DNA of 64,000 nucleotides from an uncultured Tateyamaria sp. (lineage in GTDB: Bacteria > Pseudomonadota > Alphaproteobacteria > Rhodobacterales > Rhodobacteraceae), in contig NZ_CANNES010000001.1 in assembly GCF_947503705.1 (NCBI RefSeq), positions 1,171,054 to 1,235,053 on the forward strand. Direction: 5' to 3'. Every line of letters begins with the position of its first letter. Position 1 is the stretch's first letter. This document shows positions 1 to 8,905 of this stretch, piece after piece. The notes below the pieces were generated by a model, which was given only the letters and a program-made list of their open reading frames with translations, did not search any database and was not told where the DNA came from. The position numbers were made by a program, and so were the translations under genes.

Positions 1-792
1 CACACCCATCGCCTGCCATTCCGCCACGGATTTCGTGGTCGACAGGCCGCTCAGGCTCCAATCCATCTGTGCAGGCACGGTGACCTCTTGCAGCCAGGGC
101 TGGCCTGCCCGCCAGCCAAGGTGTTGCAGCATCTTGCCCCCCGACATCAATGCATCCGGGGCCGAAGTTTTCAGCCGCACAACTCCGTCACCATCGCCGT
201 CCACGCCATTGGTCAGGATGTCCTGCGGCAGCATCTGCACCATCCCGATCTCTCCGGCCCAGGCGCCTGTGGTGGTGCTGGGATCAAACCCGCCCTGGGC
301 ATAAAGCTCAATCGCGGCAATGGCTTGGGGGCGGAACAGTCCGGGCCGACGGCAATCATGGGCGAGGGTCACCAGTGCATTGGCCGTGTTGAAATTACCC
401 TGGAACGATCCAAAGTCTGTCTCAAAGGCCCAGAACGCCAACAACACGTGGCGATCCACGCCATATGTCCGCTCAATCCTGTCAAAGACGCTTGCGTTCT
501 GGCGGGCTTTGGCCCGGCCGGTGTCGATCCGGTTTTGGGAAATCAGCCGCCGGGAAAAGTCGATGAAAGGGCGTTGAAACACGCCTTGGGCCCGGTCCGC
601 CTTGAGCACGGCAGGGTCCTGCCGCACACCTGCCAAAAAGGCGCGCGCGGTGCTTGCGTCGATGCCCTTGGCGACAGCCTCGGCCTGCAACCCGTCCTTG
701 AAGGCGTTGAAGGAACCGCCGCATTGCGCCATCGCTACAACGGGGCTGATGCCCAGCACGAACGCCAGGCTCACATGTTTCAAAACACCCAT
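1..792 (-). CDS. Lytic murein transglycosylase, MltB family (3' end cut by window)
   Basis: Predicted periplasmic enzyme that cleaves peptidoglycan between MurNAc and GlcNAc. The first 264 residues are visible and the C-terminus runs off the left edge. Residues 1-22 form a short signal peptide ending VAMA. The catalytic glutamate is expected at Glu124 in WAFETDFG, and [11 protein letters not shown] (about 178-188) matches the substrate-cleft motif of this family; a DGDGDG stretch follows. The start is an ATG with GGAGGAATTTC in front of it, lying 13 bp inside the end of cobD, so the two are probably co-transcribed. Family assignment is firm; the exact subfamily is not. Confidence 0.9.
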   Translation of the reverse strand, partial: MGVLKHVSLAFVLGISPVVAMAQCGGSFNAFKDGLQAEAVAKGIDASTARAFLAGVRQDPAVLKADRAQGVFQRPFIDFSRRLISQNRIDTGRAKARQNASVFDRIERTYGVDRHVLLAFWAFETDFGSFQGNFNTANALVTLAHDCRRPGLFRPQAIAAIELYAQGGFDPSTTTGAWAGEIGMVQMLPQDILTNGVDGDGDGVVRLKTSAPDALMSGGKMLQHLGWRAGQPWLQEVTVPAQMDWSLSGLSTTKSVAEWQAMGV

Positions 793-1697
793 GAAATTCC
801 TCCGGTTACCAGAACAAGCCCAAGCACAAGTCCCCATGCTTTCCACACCATCGCGACGGCGGCGTCAATGTCGGCGGGTGTCAGATCGCGGCGGGCGGAG
901 CCGTTGACCCAGGCAAGTGGTTGCACCGTGCCGTGGTAGCTGCGCGGGCCCGCCAGCGCGATGTTCAACGCCCGGGCCATGGCCGCCTCGGGCCAACCCG
1001 CATTGGGCGACCGATGCCCTTTGGCGTCTACAACGACTGCAGCCCAAGTCCCCATCACGTCCCCCATTGCCGCGATCAACCCTGCGCTCAGCCGTGCAGG
1101 CACCCAATTCAACAGGTCATCCAGCCGCGCCGCGGCCCAGCCAAAGGCGGCATGGCGCGGGGTGAGATAACCGATCATGCTGTCGGCGGTGTTCACGGCC
1201 TTGTAGATCATGATGCCGGGCAGCCCCCCGATCAGAAACCAGAAGGCGGGTGCGATGACCCCGTCGCTGAAATTCTCCGACAGGCTCTCGATCGCGGCGC
1301 GAGCAGTGTCGGAGGGCGTGGATTGACTGACATCGCGGCTCACGATCATTGCGACGGCGGCACGGCCCGCTTCATCGGATTGGCGCAACCCGTCGCTGAC
1401 CGCGCGCACATGATCAACCAGCGATTTTTGTGCCAGCAATATGGCCGCCGCGATGATTTCCGCCACAGGGCCGAACAGGCTTATGACCCAGCCGGTCAAA
1501 CCCGCACAAATCACCAGCAACAGCACGGCCAAAACGCCCTTGATCCGACGACCCGAGCCTGCGTTCAGCGCTTTGTCCAGCGCACCAACCGCCTTGCCCA
1601 TGATAATCGCCGGATGCGGCGCCCGCGACCAAAGCCACCGAGGTTCCCCCGCGACAGCATCCAGGATCATGGCCAAAGCGAGCAAAAAAAGGCTCAC
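780..1697 (-). CDS. cobD: Adenosylcobinamide-phosphate synthase CobD/CbiB
   Basis: Membrane enzyme that amidates adenosylcobyric acid with aminopropanol (phosphate) to make adenosylcobinamide (phosphate) in cobalamin synthesis. The protein is 305 residues, the normal family length. It opens with [21 protein letters not shown] and contains the family hallmark [18 protein letters not shown] chose a GTG start that overlaps the cobC stop as GTGA with GGAGG seven bases upstream; an ATG further upstream would add about 39 residues lying inside cobC. It sits between cobC and the transglycosylase gene. CobC supplies the aminopropanol phosphate this enzyme uses. Confidence 0.93.
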   Translation of the reverse strand: MSLFLLALAMILDAVAGEPRWLWSRAPHPAIIMGKAVGALDKALNAGSGRRIKGVLAVLLLVICAGLTGWVISLFGPVAEIIAAAILLAQKSLVDHVRAVSDGLRQSDEAGRAAVAMIVSRDVSQSTPSDTARAAIESLSENFSDGVIAPAFWFLIGGLPGIMIYKAVNTADSMIGYLTPRHAAFGWAAARLDDLLNWVPARLSAGLIAAMGDVMGTWAAVVVDAKGHRSPNAGWPEAAMARALNIALAGPRSYHGTVQPLAWVNGSARRDLTPADIDAAVAMVWKAWGLVLGLVLVTGGISWVF

Positions 1698-2623
1698 AAA
1701 GCGGCCTCCACTCTCGGCCAGTCCTGCGGTCCGGGCAGGCCCAGACGCAACCAGTCGGATGCGTATGGAAACGTGCGGCTCCAGATCTGATGTCGGGCCA
1801 GGCGGTCTTGCCACACAACGGCCTCATCGACCTTGTAGAGGCGAAAGAGCGCGGTGCCACCAATGACTCCGCCACCGCGCGCAGTCACCAAGGCATCAAG
1901 GCGGCTCGCGTCCTCGGCCAAACGCGCTCGCGTTTCGCGCGCCCATTCTTCGTCAGACAAGGCGATGGCCCCGATCTCCAACGCCGTGCCGGATACCGGC
2001 CAGGGCCCCAGCATCTCGCGCAATTGCGCGACCATGGCCGGGTCTCCGATGGCAAAGCCGAGGCGTACACCCGCCAAACCCCAAAACTTGCCAAAGCTCT
2101 TGAGGATCAAGGTGCCGGCCCGCGTCGCCGCAGATATCAACGAAGTCTCTGGTGCAATATCGCAAAAACTTTCGTCGATGACCGTCAATGCACAACTCAG
2201 ATCTGCGCGCGACCATACGCGACCGTCGGGATTGTTGGGATGAACAAGCACTTGTGCCGATCCACCCGTACCCATCGTCCAGCCCTGCGCGGCAAAGCTG
2301 GCAGCATGTTCGTTATATGTGGGTCCGGGGATATCAACGGTTCCCGCCACCATCAGGCGTGGGATCTGCGCGATCAGGGCCGAGGCCCCGGGCGCTGCCA
2401 GAATATCGGCTCCGTCCGGCACACTCCAAAAGCGGCGCGCGGCATCGGTCAGTGCCGTTGCGGCCGTATGATCGGGCAGGGCGGTCCAACTCGTGGGGGT
2501 TAACGACGGTAACGGATAGGGGACCGGGTTAATACCTGTGGACAAGTCGATCCAGGCCGCGCGTACCCCGCCATAGGTGGCGGCAGCAGCATCGATTCCC
2601 CCGCCGTGGTCACGCGATTGCAT
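1694..2623 (-). CDS. cobC: Threonine-phosphate decarboxylase CobC
   Basis: PLP enzyme of the aminotransferase I/II fold that decarboxylates L-threonine-O-phosphate to (R)-1-aminopropan-2-yl phosphate, the linker of the cobalamin nucleotide loop. The 309-residue protein begins [19 protein letters not shown], has the HPNNPDGR substrate motif, and its PLP lysine is Lys179 in [14 protein letters not shown]. An upstream in-frame ATG would add 25 residues with no family resemblance, so I used the internal start; this choice is not certain. It is coupled to cobD by a GTGA overlap. The distant cobalamin adenosyltransferase near 54.4 kb belongs to the same pathway. Confidence 0.92.
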   Translation of the reverse strand: MQSRDHGGGIDAAAATYGGVRAAWIDLSTGINPVPYPLPSLTPTSWTALPDHTAATALTDAARRFWSVPDGADILAAPGASALIAQIPRLMVAGTVDIPGPTYNEHAASFAAQGWTMGTGGSAQVLVHPNNPDGRVWSRADLSCALTVIDESFCDIAPETSLISAATRAGTLILKSFGKFWGLAGVRLGFAIGDPAMVAQLREMLGPWPVSGTALEIGAIALSDEEWARETRARLAEDASRLDALVTARGGGVIGGTALFRLYKVDEAVVWQDRLARHQIWSRTFPYASDWLRLGLPGPQDWPRVEAAL

Positions 2624-2718
2624 CACTCTGCATGGCTCCAGTCCCATTTCCACCCCTCTGAGCGGCAACACGCCAGCAAAGAGCGGATCGCCGCGCATTT
2701 TTCAAGACCGTTCCGGGA

Positions 2719-2758
2719 CTGTTAAGATATTATCTTTGCTGTTAAGAGTTTGTTAACA
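2719..2758 (+). promoter_or_regulatory. CtrA box and CTGTTAAGA direct repeat
   Basis: A perfect CtrA recognition sequence, TTAA-N7-TTAA, lies at 2742-2756 (spacer GAGTTTG), about 58 bp upstream of the receiver-like gene. The nonamer CTGTTAAGA occurs at 2719-2727 and again at 2739-2747, exactly 20 bp apart, and TGTTAACA (2751-2758) is a perfect palindrome. CtrA is a cell-cycle, motility and GTA regulator in Rhodobacterales. The site match is seen in the sequence; its use is inferred. It lies between divergent genes and could also act on cobC. Confidence 0.6.
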
Positions 2759-2813
2759 CAATCTTACGCATGTGTAGATTGTGGGGTCTATGTTGGGTTG
2801 GCCCGGAGTGAGT

Positions 2814-3173
2814 ATGAATATTCTTATTGTTGAGAGCCGCCCTGAACTGGGCGGCCTATGGAAACGCCATCTGGAACGTCAAGGGATGCACGTCACGCTG
2901 GCCGCGGGTCAGCAAGAGGCGGTGACATTTCTGTCCGATCATGGGGCCGATATCATCGTGCTTGACCTTGTGTTGGCCGATGGCAGCGCTCTGGCGGTGT
3001 CCGATTTCGCCAGCTACCGCCATCCGAACGCGCGGGTGATCTTTGTCACCGACACGACCTTCTTCTCGGACGGATCGATCTTTAACCACGCCAGCAACGC
3101 CTGCGCTTTTGTGCCCTCAGGCACGCCGCCAGAGGATCTGGCCGCCATGGTGGAACATTACGCCGCCAGCTGA
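2814..3173 (+). CDS. Degenerate response-regulator receiver protein
   Basis: Stand-alone 119-residue CheY-like receiver domain with no output domain. The phospho-acceptor Asp51 (VLDLVLADGS) and a following Thr79 are present. The N-terminal acidic pair is reduced to Glu7 (VESRP), and the conserved lysine of the last strand is absent (AFVPSGTP), so phosphorylation-driven switching is doubtful. I chose the ATG preceded by CCCGGAGTGAGT rather than an ATG 33 bp upstream. The preceding CtrA box suggests cell-cycle or motility-linked expression. Its 3' end overlaps the convergent GST gene by 16 bp. Partner unknown. Confidence 0.75.
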   Translation: MNILIVESRPELGGLWKRHLERQGMHVTLAAGQQEAVTFLSDHGADIIVLDLVLADGSALAVSDFASYRHPNARVIFVTDTTFFSDGSIFNHASNACAFVPSGTPPEDLAAMVEHYAAS

Positions 3174-4144
3174 TCCCGCCCATGCGGGGCCTCAAAATCA
3201 ATCTGCGGATTGATCGGAATAATACGGTGCGGATTGATGCTCTCGTGGCTGTAATGATAGTGACGCACGATGTGATCCATATTCACCGTCTCTGACACAC
3301 CCGGCACCTGATACAGGTCTCGCGTGTAGGCCCAGAGGTTCGGGTAGTCCGCCAGGCGCTTGCGATTGCATTTGAAGTGCAGGTGATACACCGGGTCAAA
3401 CCGCACCAGCGTTGTAAAGAGCCGCCAATCGGCCTCGGTCAGCGTATCGCCCATCAGATAGCGGCGGGTGGCAAGCCGCGCGTCCAACCAATCCAACGTA
3501 TCAAACAGCGGGTGCACGGCCGCGTCATACGCCTCTTGCGTGGTTGCAAAGCCGGACTTGTAGACACCGTTGTTCAGCGTGTCGTAGATGCGATCATTGA
3601 TCGGCTCGATCTCGTCGCGCAGCGGGGCAGGCCAATAGTCATTGGTATTGCCCGTGATGGCGTTAAAGGCACTGTTGAACATCCGAATGATTTCGGAGCT
3701 TTCGTTGCTCACAATCGTCTCGCTCTCTTTGTCCCACAGGATCGGCACGGTCACGCGGCCAGAAAATCCAGGGTTTGCCTTGGTATAGATGTCACGCGCA
3801 AAGGGCAGGTCATAGAGCGTATCACCAGTCGCACCATTCGTATCCGTCTGGAATGTCCACCCGTCACCCAGCATATCAGGATGGACGGCGGAAATGGTGA
3901 TGTGCTCCTGCAATCCTTTCAAACTGCGAAAGATCAATGCGCGGTGCGCCCACGGGCAGGCATAAGAGACATACAGGTGATAGCGCCCCGATTGGGCCAT
4001 AAACCCTTCGGTACCGGATGGTCCGGCGCTGCCATCTGCCGTGATCCAATTGCGAAACTTGGCGGCGGCCCGCTCAAACTTGCCCCCGCTGGATTTCGTG
4101 TCATACCACTGGTCGTGCCAGACACCATCAATCAAAAGGCCCAT
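3158..4144 (-). CDS. Glutathionyl-hydroquinone reductase, Xi-class glutathione S-transferase
   Basis: Cytosolic 328-residue GST of the Xi class (YqjG/PcpF type), which reductively removes glutathione from glutathionylated hydroquinones. The diagnostic active site is Cys63 in CPWAHR, replacing the Ser/Tyr of common GSTs. The SNESSEIIRMFN segment contacts glutathione, and an all-helical C-terminal half with Xi-type tyrosines (VYKSGFATTQ) follows. The start has AGGAGACGCGAC in front of it; an upstream in-frame ATG is ignored because its extra 37 residues look like antisense sequence. Probably monocistronic and convergent with the receiver gene. Confidence 0.9.
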   Translation of the reverse strand: MGLLIDGVWHDQWYDTKSSGGKFERAAAKFRNWITADGSAGPSGTEGFMAQSGRYHLYVSYACPWAHRALIFRSLKGLQEHITISAVHPDMLGDGWTFQTDTNGATGDTLYDLPFARDIYTKANPGFSGRVTVPILWDKESETIVSNESSEIIRMFNSAFNAITGNTNDYWPAPLRDEIEPINDRIYDTLNNGVYKSGFATTQEAYDAAVHPLFDTLDWLDARLATRRYLMGDTLTEADWRLFTTLVRFDPVYHLHFKCNRKRLADYPNLWAYTRDLYQVPGVSETVNMDHIVRHYHYSHESINPHRIIPINPQIDFEAPHGRDQLAA

Positions 4145-4356
4145 GTCGCGTCTCCTGTCGCTTGGTTTCAAGTGATGTATGACGCGAGCGGCGACTTGCA
4201 CAGGCCCACCCTCGCGCACATTCTCTGCACATGCGCACAGCGCCGCGAGAGTCACGCATAAGACACAACATCATCTCCGCAGTGCCTCTTGTAAAAATTT
4301 AACTGGATTCAAACGGTTTATGATCCACCTTGTCATTGGGGATAGGAGAGACTGCC

Positions 4357-4710
4357 ATGACGACGTTTGTTCCGAAAGAAGTACAGGCGGGGCTAGACAG
4401 CGCCCGGCTTGCCTCGATGAAGTCTGCCTCGCGGCTGCGCCTGTCCGCCAATGACCGGACATATCCGGTGCTGCGGATGTGGAAGTCGGGCTTTTCGATG
4501 GAGGCAGAGGGCGCACCGCGCCTGCGTGGCTATGTCGACCTCTATGACGGGGCGATCCATCTGTTTCAGTGCCTGATCGTCGCGACCGAAGAGGAAGCAG
4601 GCGAAATGCGCTATGAATTCAAGCGGTTGACAGCTGTATCAGAAGCGGCTCCGCTGGATTTTGAACGCGCTGAAGACGCGCCCGTCGCCTTGCTCGAAGA
4701 GCAGCGCTAG
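4357..4710 (+). CDS. Conserved hypothetical protein, possibly PilZ-like
   Basis: I do not recognise this 117-residue protein with confidence. It is soluble and acidic, with an N-terminal helix-like part (residues 1-30) and then a beta-rich core carrying RLRLSANDRTYPVLRMW and GFSMEAEGAPRLRGYVDLYDG. The Arg-rich start of the core and the following SGFSM turn recall the RxxxR...(D/N)xSxxG layout of PilZ domains, but the second motif is not canonical. The start is an ATG with GATAGGAGAGACTGCC upstream. It converges with the GNAT gene, overlapping by 4 bp at the stops. Confidence 0.55.
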   Translation: MTTFVPKEVQAGLDSARLASMKSASRLRLSANDRTYPVLRMWKSGFSMEAEGAPRLRGYVDLYDGAIHLFQCLIVATEEEAGEMRYEFKRLTAVSEAAPLDFERAEDAPVALLEEQR

Positions 4711-5183
4711 ACCCGGAAGCGCGCGCCCACGGCACCGGGCAAATCGCGATACGGCTGAAAGCCAAGTGCGCCGTAATAGGCGCGCCCGCCGCTGTTGTCG
4801 GCCCCGATAGTTGCGTCGATATCCTGCAAGCCATACGCTTTCGCATGTTTTAGGGTCGCGTCAAACATCAACCGTCCCACGCCGTGCCCTGCGGCCGCTT
4901 TAGCCACATAGGTCCCGATGATTCCCCAACCCTCAGGCAGGTCATAGATGTTGCCCGAACTTGCAACCTTGAGCGACTGAAACCCCAGAACCGTGCCCGC
5001 GTTGTCTATACCCACCACACAAGACACCCGGTCGGGATGCTCAACATAATGGGCCAATACATGCGCCGGATCAAAGGGCCGGGCACTGTTCCAGCCCTTC
5101 AAAATCGGGGCCAGAACGGCACTCATACCATCCGCGTCGCTGGCAATCGCCTGGCGAATGTCGGGCTTACTGAAGGTCGCCAA
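4707..5183 (-). CDS. GNAT-family N-acetyltransferase
   Basis: Predicted acetyl-CoA-dependent N-acetyltransferase with unknown substrate. The GNAT core is complete: KPDIRQAIASDADGMSAV at the N-terminus, the acetyl-CoA loop AAAGHGVGRLMFDATLKHA, and the closing strand GGRAYYGALGFQPYR. No ATG lies at the expected N-terminus. The first ATG would delete the first strand and helix, so I use a TTG 17 bp inside the end of the aminotransferase gene (158 residues). An ATT start is another possibility. It is downstream of, and probably co-transcribed with, the PatB/MalY gene. Confidence 0.8.
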   Translation of the reverse strand: MATFSKPDIRQAIASDADGMSAVLAPILKGWNSARPFDPAHVLAHYVEHPDRVSCVVGIDNAGTVLGFQSLKVASSGNIYDLPEGWGIIGTYVAKAAAGHGVGRLMFDATLKHAKAYGLQDIDATIGADNSGGRAYYGALGFQPYRDLPGAVGARFRV

Positions 5184-6336
5184 AGGCCTGCGCCAACCGC
5201 TCCACCGCCTCTTGAACCCGCGCGCGGGGCGTGGCGATGTTGAACCGCAGGAAACTGTCGCCGCCGGTGCCAAATGTGGGCCCGTGGTTCACCGCGATAC
5301 AGGCGTCCTGTTCGACCCGGCGGGTAAACTCGGCCCGGTCCATCCCGGTGCCGGAAAAATCAACCCAGGACAAATAGGTGGCCTCCAGGTTCATCGACGC
5401 CAGACCCGGGATCGCATTCACGGCATCATCGAACAAACGCCGGTTGCCATCGAGATAGCGCACCAGCTCATCCACCCATGCGGCCCCGTCCGGTGAATAG
5501 GCCGCCGTGGCCATGAACAGCCCGAAGGAGTTCGGAGAGAGCCCCAGCGCCGCCATCCGCGCCCCGAATTTGGCCCGCAGGTCCGGATCGGCAATGATCA
5601 CATTGCCCGAATGAGAGCCCGCGATGTTAAAGGTCTTGGTGGCGCCCGTCATCATGATCAGCCGGTCTTCGATGCCTTCGATATGCGCCATGGGAATATG
5701 GGTGTGCCCGGGCATCACCAGATCATGGTGGATCTCGTCCGACACCAGGATCAGGTCATGGCGTTTGGCAAAGGCGGCGACGCCTTCCAGCTCGGCGCGG
5801 GTCCAGACTGTGCCGCCCGGGTTGTGCGGCGAACACAGGATCACCATCCGCTCTGACCCGTCCATCTGGGCGTCATAGGCGTCGAAATCCATCGTATAGC
5901 GGCCGTTGGCCTGGGTCATTTCGCATTCGACGACCCGGCGGCCATTGGCTTTGATGACCTTGGCAAAGGCATGGTAAACAGGGGTGAAAAGCACCACGCC
6001 ATCGCCCGGCGCGGTAAACGTGTCGACACACATCGCGGTGCCGTTCACCAATCCATGGGTGGTAAAGATACTGTCGGCATCCAGCGACCAGCCATGGCGC
6101 TCGGACATCCACCACTGAATCGCCGCGCGGTATTTGCTGTCATCGCCAAAATACCCCATGACGCCGTGATCGACCTGGCCCTGCACCGCGTCCACAACCA
6201 CCTGGGGCGGACGGAAATCCATGTCGGCGACCCACATGGCCAGACCGCGATCCTGTGGCACGCCATAAATCTCTTCCATCATGTCCCATTTGACGCAATG
6301 GCTGCCCCTGCGGTCGATCATCTCGTCAAAGCTCAT
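5167..6336 (-). CDS. PatB/MalY-type pyridoxal-phosphate C-S lyase or aminotransferase
   Basis: Fold-type I PLP enzyme of the MalY/PatB family, usually a cystathionine beta-lyase or cysteine-S-conjugate beta-lyase. The 389-residue length is typical. It begins with FDEMIDRRGSHCVKWD and has MWVADMDF, the SPHNPGG motif and the PLP lysine Lys234 in TGATKTFNIAG. The start has CAGGAGAGTACC before the ATG. In marine bacteria such enzymes often release thiols from methionine or DMSP-derived sulfur compounds, but nothing adjacent fixes the substrate. The GNAT gene follows with a short overlap. Confidence 0.88.
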   Translation of the reverse strand: MSFDEMIDRRGSHCVKWDMMEEIYGVPQDRGLAMWVADMDFRPPQVVVDAVQGQVDHGVMGYFGDDSKYRAAIQWWMSERHGWSLDADSIFTTHGLVNGTAMCVDTFTAPGDGVVLFTPVYHAFAKVIKANGRRVVECEMTQANGRYTMDFDAYDAQMDGSERMVILCSPHNPGGTVWTRAELEGVAAFAKRHDLILVSDEIHHDLVMPGHTHIPMAHIEGIEDRLIMMTGATKTFNIAGSHSGNVIIADPDLRAKFGARMAALGLSPNSFGLFMATAAYSPDGAAWVDELVRYLDGNRRLFDDAVNAIPGLASMNLEATYLSWVDFSGTGMDRAEFTRRVEQDACIAVNHGPTFGTGGDSFLRFNIATPRARVQEAVERLAQAFGDLQ

Positions 6337-6435
6337 GGTACTCTCCTGGCTGATGTTGCGAGGCAAGCTACCCGGGTGACGCCCAAGTGCAAGGGGACAT
6401 TGCAGCGCGCGCCGCCTTCACTTAAATGAGGGACC

Positions 6436-6960
6436 ATGAAACGCCCGATTATTCTGCACCCCGATCCGCGTCTGAAAAAGACCAGCGATGCTGTCCCCGA
6501 TCTGACGGACGAATTGCGCACGCTGGCGGATGATATGCTGGAAACAATGTATCATGCGCCGGGCGTGGGTCTGGCGGCCCCACAGGTCGGTATTTTGCAG
6601 CGGCTGATCGTTCTGGATTGCGTCAAGGAAGACGGCGAAGCGCCGCGGCCACTGATCATGTTCAACCCCGAGATTGTGGCGTCTTCGGATGCGCTGAATG
6701 TGTATGAAGAGGGTTGCTTGTCCCTGCCCGAGCAATATGCCGATGTGACCCGCCCGGCCCAGGTCCAGGTCAAATGGATTGACCGTGACGGCAACGAACA
6801 AAGCGAAGAGATGGATGGCCTTTGGGCCACCTGCCTCCAGCACGAGATTGACCACCTTGATGGCAAGCTTTTCATCGATTACCTCAAGCCGCTGAAACGC
6901 CAGATGATCACCCGCAAGATGGTCAAGATGAAGCGCGAGCGCGCCCGCGAAAAGGCATGA
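6436..6960 (+). CDS. def: Peptide deformylase 1
   Basis: Metalloenzyme that removes the formyl group from the N-terminal methionine of new proteins. The 174-residue protein has all three motifs: GVGLAAPQ at 43-50, EGCLS with metal ligand Cys94, and QHEIDH with metal ligands His136 and His140 and catalytic Glu137. It is the first of three tandem paralogs that run into fmt, and its stop overlaps the next start as ATGA. Because it keeps a fully canonical active site it is the best candidate for the housekeeping enzyme. Confidence 0.95.
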   Translation: MKRPIILHPDPRLKKTSDAVPDLTDELRTLADDMLETMYHAPGVGLAAPQVGILQRLIVLDCVKEDGEAPRPLIMFNPEIVASSDALNVYEEGCLSLPEQYADVTRPAQVQVKWIDRDGNEQSEEMDGLWATCLQHEIDHLDGKLFIDYLKPLKRQMITRKMVKMKRERAREKA

Positions 6961-7457
6961 GCCGGCGCTCTATTTTGACTTGGCCCGACACCCGACTGTC
7001 GGCCAAGTGCGCGCCCGTGGATGAGGTGACGGACGACATCCGCACATTGGCCTCCGACATGCTGGACACAATGTATGGCGCCCCCGGTCGTGGTCTGGCT
7101 GCGCCGCAAGTGGGTGTACTGATCCGCCTCTTTGTGATGGACGCCACGTGGAAAGAGGGCACGCCCAGCCCCATGATCTGCATCAACCCGGTGATCCTCA
7201 GCCATAGCGCACAGACGGCCACGGCGGGCGAGGGCTGCCTGTCCATCCCCGGCCTCAGCGCCGAGGTCAGCCGCCCCACATCAATCCGCATGACATGGAC
7301 GGATTTGAACGGCGCGGAGCAGGTGGAAACCCTCAGCGGCTTTGCCGCCCTCTGCGCCCAGCACGAACTTGACCACCTTGATGGCATCGTCACCCTCGAC
7401 CGCGTGGACGCGGCGCAACGGGCTGCACTTCTGGCCCAATACGAGGCCGCCGCATGA
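6957..7457 (+). CDS. def: Peptide deformylase 2
   Basis: Second deformylase paralog, 166 residues. Metal and catalytic residues are intact: Cys94 in GEGCLSIPG and HELDH with His136, Glu137 and His140. The first motif reads GRGLAAPQ, so an arginine replaces the small residue seen in GVGLAAPQ, which may narrow the pocket. The C-terminal helix is shorter and less basic than in paralog 1. It is probably active. It overlaps both neighbours by ATGA, so translation of the three copies is likely coupled. Confidence 0.92.
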   Translation: MSRRSILTWPDTRLSAKCAPVDEVTDDIRTLASDMLDTMYGAPGRGLAAPQVGVLIRLFVMDATWKEGTPSPMICINPVILSHSAQTATAGEGCLSIPGLSAEVSRPTSIRMTWTDLNGAEQVETLSGFAALCAQHELDHLDGIVTLDRVDAAQRAALLAQYEAAA

Positions 7458-7954
7458 CCTTACGCCCCTTTGTCATGTGGCCCGACAAACGGCTGCGCAC
7501 GCCCTGCGCGCCGGTGGATCAGATCACTGACAATGTCCGCGCCATCTGGGCTGATATGGTTGCAGCGATGGATGCGATGCCGGGGCAGGGCGTGGGCCTT
7601 GCGGCTCCCCAGATCGGCGAGATGATCCAGTTGGCCGTGGTGGACGTGACCGACGACCGCTCGCGCCGTATTCTGCTGGCCAATCCTGAAATCCTGTCCG
7701 CGGGGTCCGAGATGGGCAGCTATACAGAGGCGAGCCCCTGCCTGCCCGGCGTACAGGCCGAGATCATGCGGCCCACAACTGTGGCTGTCCGTTTTCTGAA
7801 TGCCGACGGTGTGATCGAGCGGCGCGACTTTGCGGGGCTCGAGGCCCGCTCGGTCCAGCACCAGATCGACCATCTGGCGGGCCGGATGTATTTTGACAAT
7901 CTGGGCCGGGTAAAGCGCGATATGCTGCTTCGCCGCGCCCGCAAGAAACGCTGA
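7454..7954 (+). CDS. Deformylase-like protein, catalytic residues lost
   Basis: Third tandem paralog, 166 residues, aligning with paralog 2 without gaps through the active site. Motif 1 is intact (GVGLAAPQIG). Motif 2 is EASPCLPG, so the metal-ligand Cys94 is Ser and a cysteine appears two residues later. Motif 3 is QHQIDH, so catalytic Glu137 is Gln137. Deformylase activity is therefore unlikely. The reading frame and fold are well kept, which argues for a retained non-catalytic role such as peptide or ribosome binding, or an altered reaction. It lies directly upstream of fmt. Confidence 0.88.
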   Translation: MTLRPFVMWPDKRLRTPCAPVDQITDNVRAIWADMVAAMDAMPGQGVGLAAPQIGEMIQLAVVDVTDDRSRRILLANPEILSAGSEMGSYTEASPCLPGVQAEIMRPTTVAVRFLNADGVIERRDFAGLEARSVQHQIDHLAGRMYFDNLGRVKRDMLLRRARKKR

Positions 7955-7981
7955 GGCGGATCAAGATCCGCCTTACGGGGA
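7955..7981. repeat. 27-bp palindromic repeat, copy 1
   Basis: Sits between the third deformylase gene and fmt. It begins GGCGGATC-AA-GATCCGCC, a perfect 8-bp inverted repeat, and continues TTACGGGGA. The same 27 bases occur without change at 30654-30680. As RNA it would form a hairpin immediately upstream of the fmt ribosome-binding region, whose GGGGAGAG is part of or adjacent to the repeat. Confidence 0.85.
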
Positions 7982-7987
7982 GAGCAC

Positions 7988-8893
7988 ATGCGTTTGGTTT
8001 TCATGGGCACGCCAGCGTTTTCGGTGGCCGCACTCGATGCACTGCATGAGGCGGGTCACGACATCGCCTGCGTCTATTCCCAGCCGCCACGCCCCGCGGG
8101 CCGTGGCAAAAAGGATCGGCCGAGCCCCGTGCAGACCCGTGCCGAGACGCTTGGGCTAGAGGTCCGTCATCCGGTGTCTCTCCGCAATCCTGAGGCGCAG
8201 GCCGAGTTTGCTGCGCTGAACGCGGATGTGGCGGTTGTCGTGGCCTACGGCCTGATCCTGCCGCAACCGATCCTTGATGCCCCGACGCACGGCTGTCTGA
8301 ACATCCACGCCAGCCTCTTGCCTCGCTGGCGCGGTGCGGCCCCGATCCACCGGGCCATCATGGCCGGGGATGCAGAGACAGGCGTATGCATCATGCAGAT
8401 GGAGGCCGGTTTGGATACAGGCCCCGTCCTGATGCGCGAGGCAACAGCTATCGGCGCGACGGAAACCACAGCCGATCTGCACGACCGCCTCGCTGCGATC
8501 GGTGCAGATCTGGTGGTGAAAACCTTGGACGCTTTGCCCGATCTGACGCCGCACCCTCAGCCAGAGGATGGCGTCACTTATGCCCACAAGATCGACAAGG
8601 CCGAGGCGGCCATCGACTGGGCACAACCTGCTGCCATTGTGGATCGGCAGATCAGAGGTTTGTCGCCCTTTCCGGGGGCGTGGTTCGAACACGAGGGCGC
8701 GCGGATCAAGGTGCTGGGCTCGGCGCTTGGTGACGGCACCGGCGCACCCGGCACCGTCCTTGATGACGCGCTAAGCGTGGCCTGCGGCGACGGGGCTGTG
8801 CGCCTGACCCGCTTGCAGCGGGCTGGCAAAGCTGCGCAGGATGCGGATGTGTTCTTGCGCGGCAATGTGATGCCCAAAGGTACGGTTCTGTAA
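7988..8893 (+). CDS. fmt: Methionyl-tRNA formyltransferase
   Basis: Transfers a formyl group from 10-formyl-tetrahydrofolate to initiator Met-tRNA; its product is later deformylated by Def, which explains the linkage. The 301-residue protein has the N-terminal Rossmann part beginning [13 protein letters not shown], the catalytic block [18 protein letters not shown] with Asn-His-Asp-type residues, and the C-terminal OB-fold domain ending [22 protein letters not shown] precedes the ATG, which overlaps the end of a repeated hairpin element. Confidence 0.96.
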   Translation: MRLVFMGTPAFSVAALDALHEAGHDIACVYSQPPRPAGRGKKDRPSPVQTRAETLGLEVRHPVSLRNPEAQAEFAALNADVAVVVAYGLILPQPILDAPTHGCLNIHASLLPRWRGAAPIHRAIMAGDAETGVCIMQMEAGLDTGPVLMREATAIGATETTADLHDRLAAIGADLVVKTLDALPDLTPHPQPEDGVTYAHKIDKAEAAIDWAQPAAIVDRQIRGLSPFPGAWFEHEGARIKVLGSALGDGTGAPGTVLDDALSVACGDGAVRLTRLQRAGKAAQDADVFLRGNVMPKGTVL

Positions 8894-8905
8894 GGGGAAA
8901 ATCTG

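Noticed and set aside
88..939. A 283-codon open frame on the plus strand
   Set aside because: It lies antisense to the transglycosylase and cobD genes, whose frames have clear family motifs; the translation has no recognisable features.
6436..7954. A frameshifted duplicate or assembly error in the def region
   Set aside because: Each of the three frames is complete with its own start and stop, and the copies differ throughout, so they are genuine paralogs.
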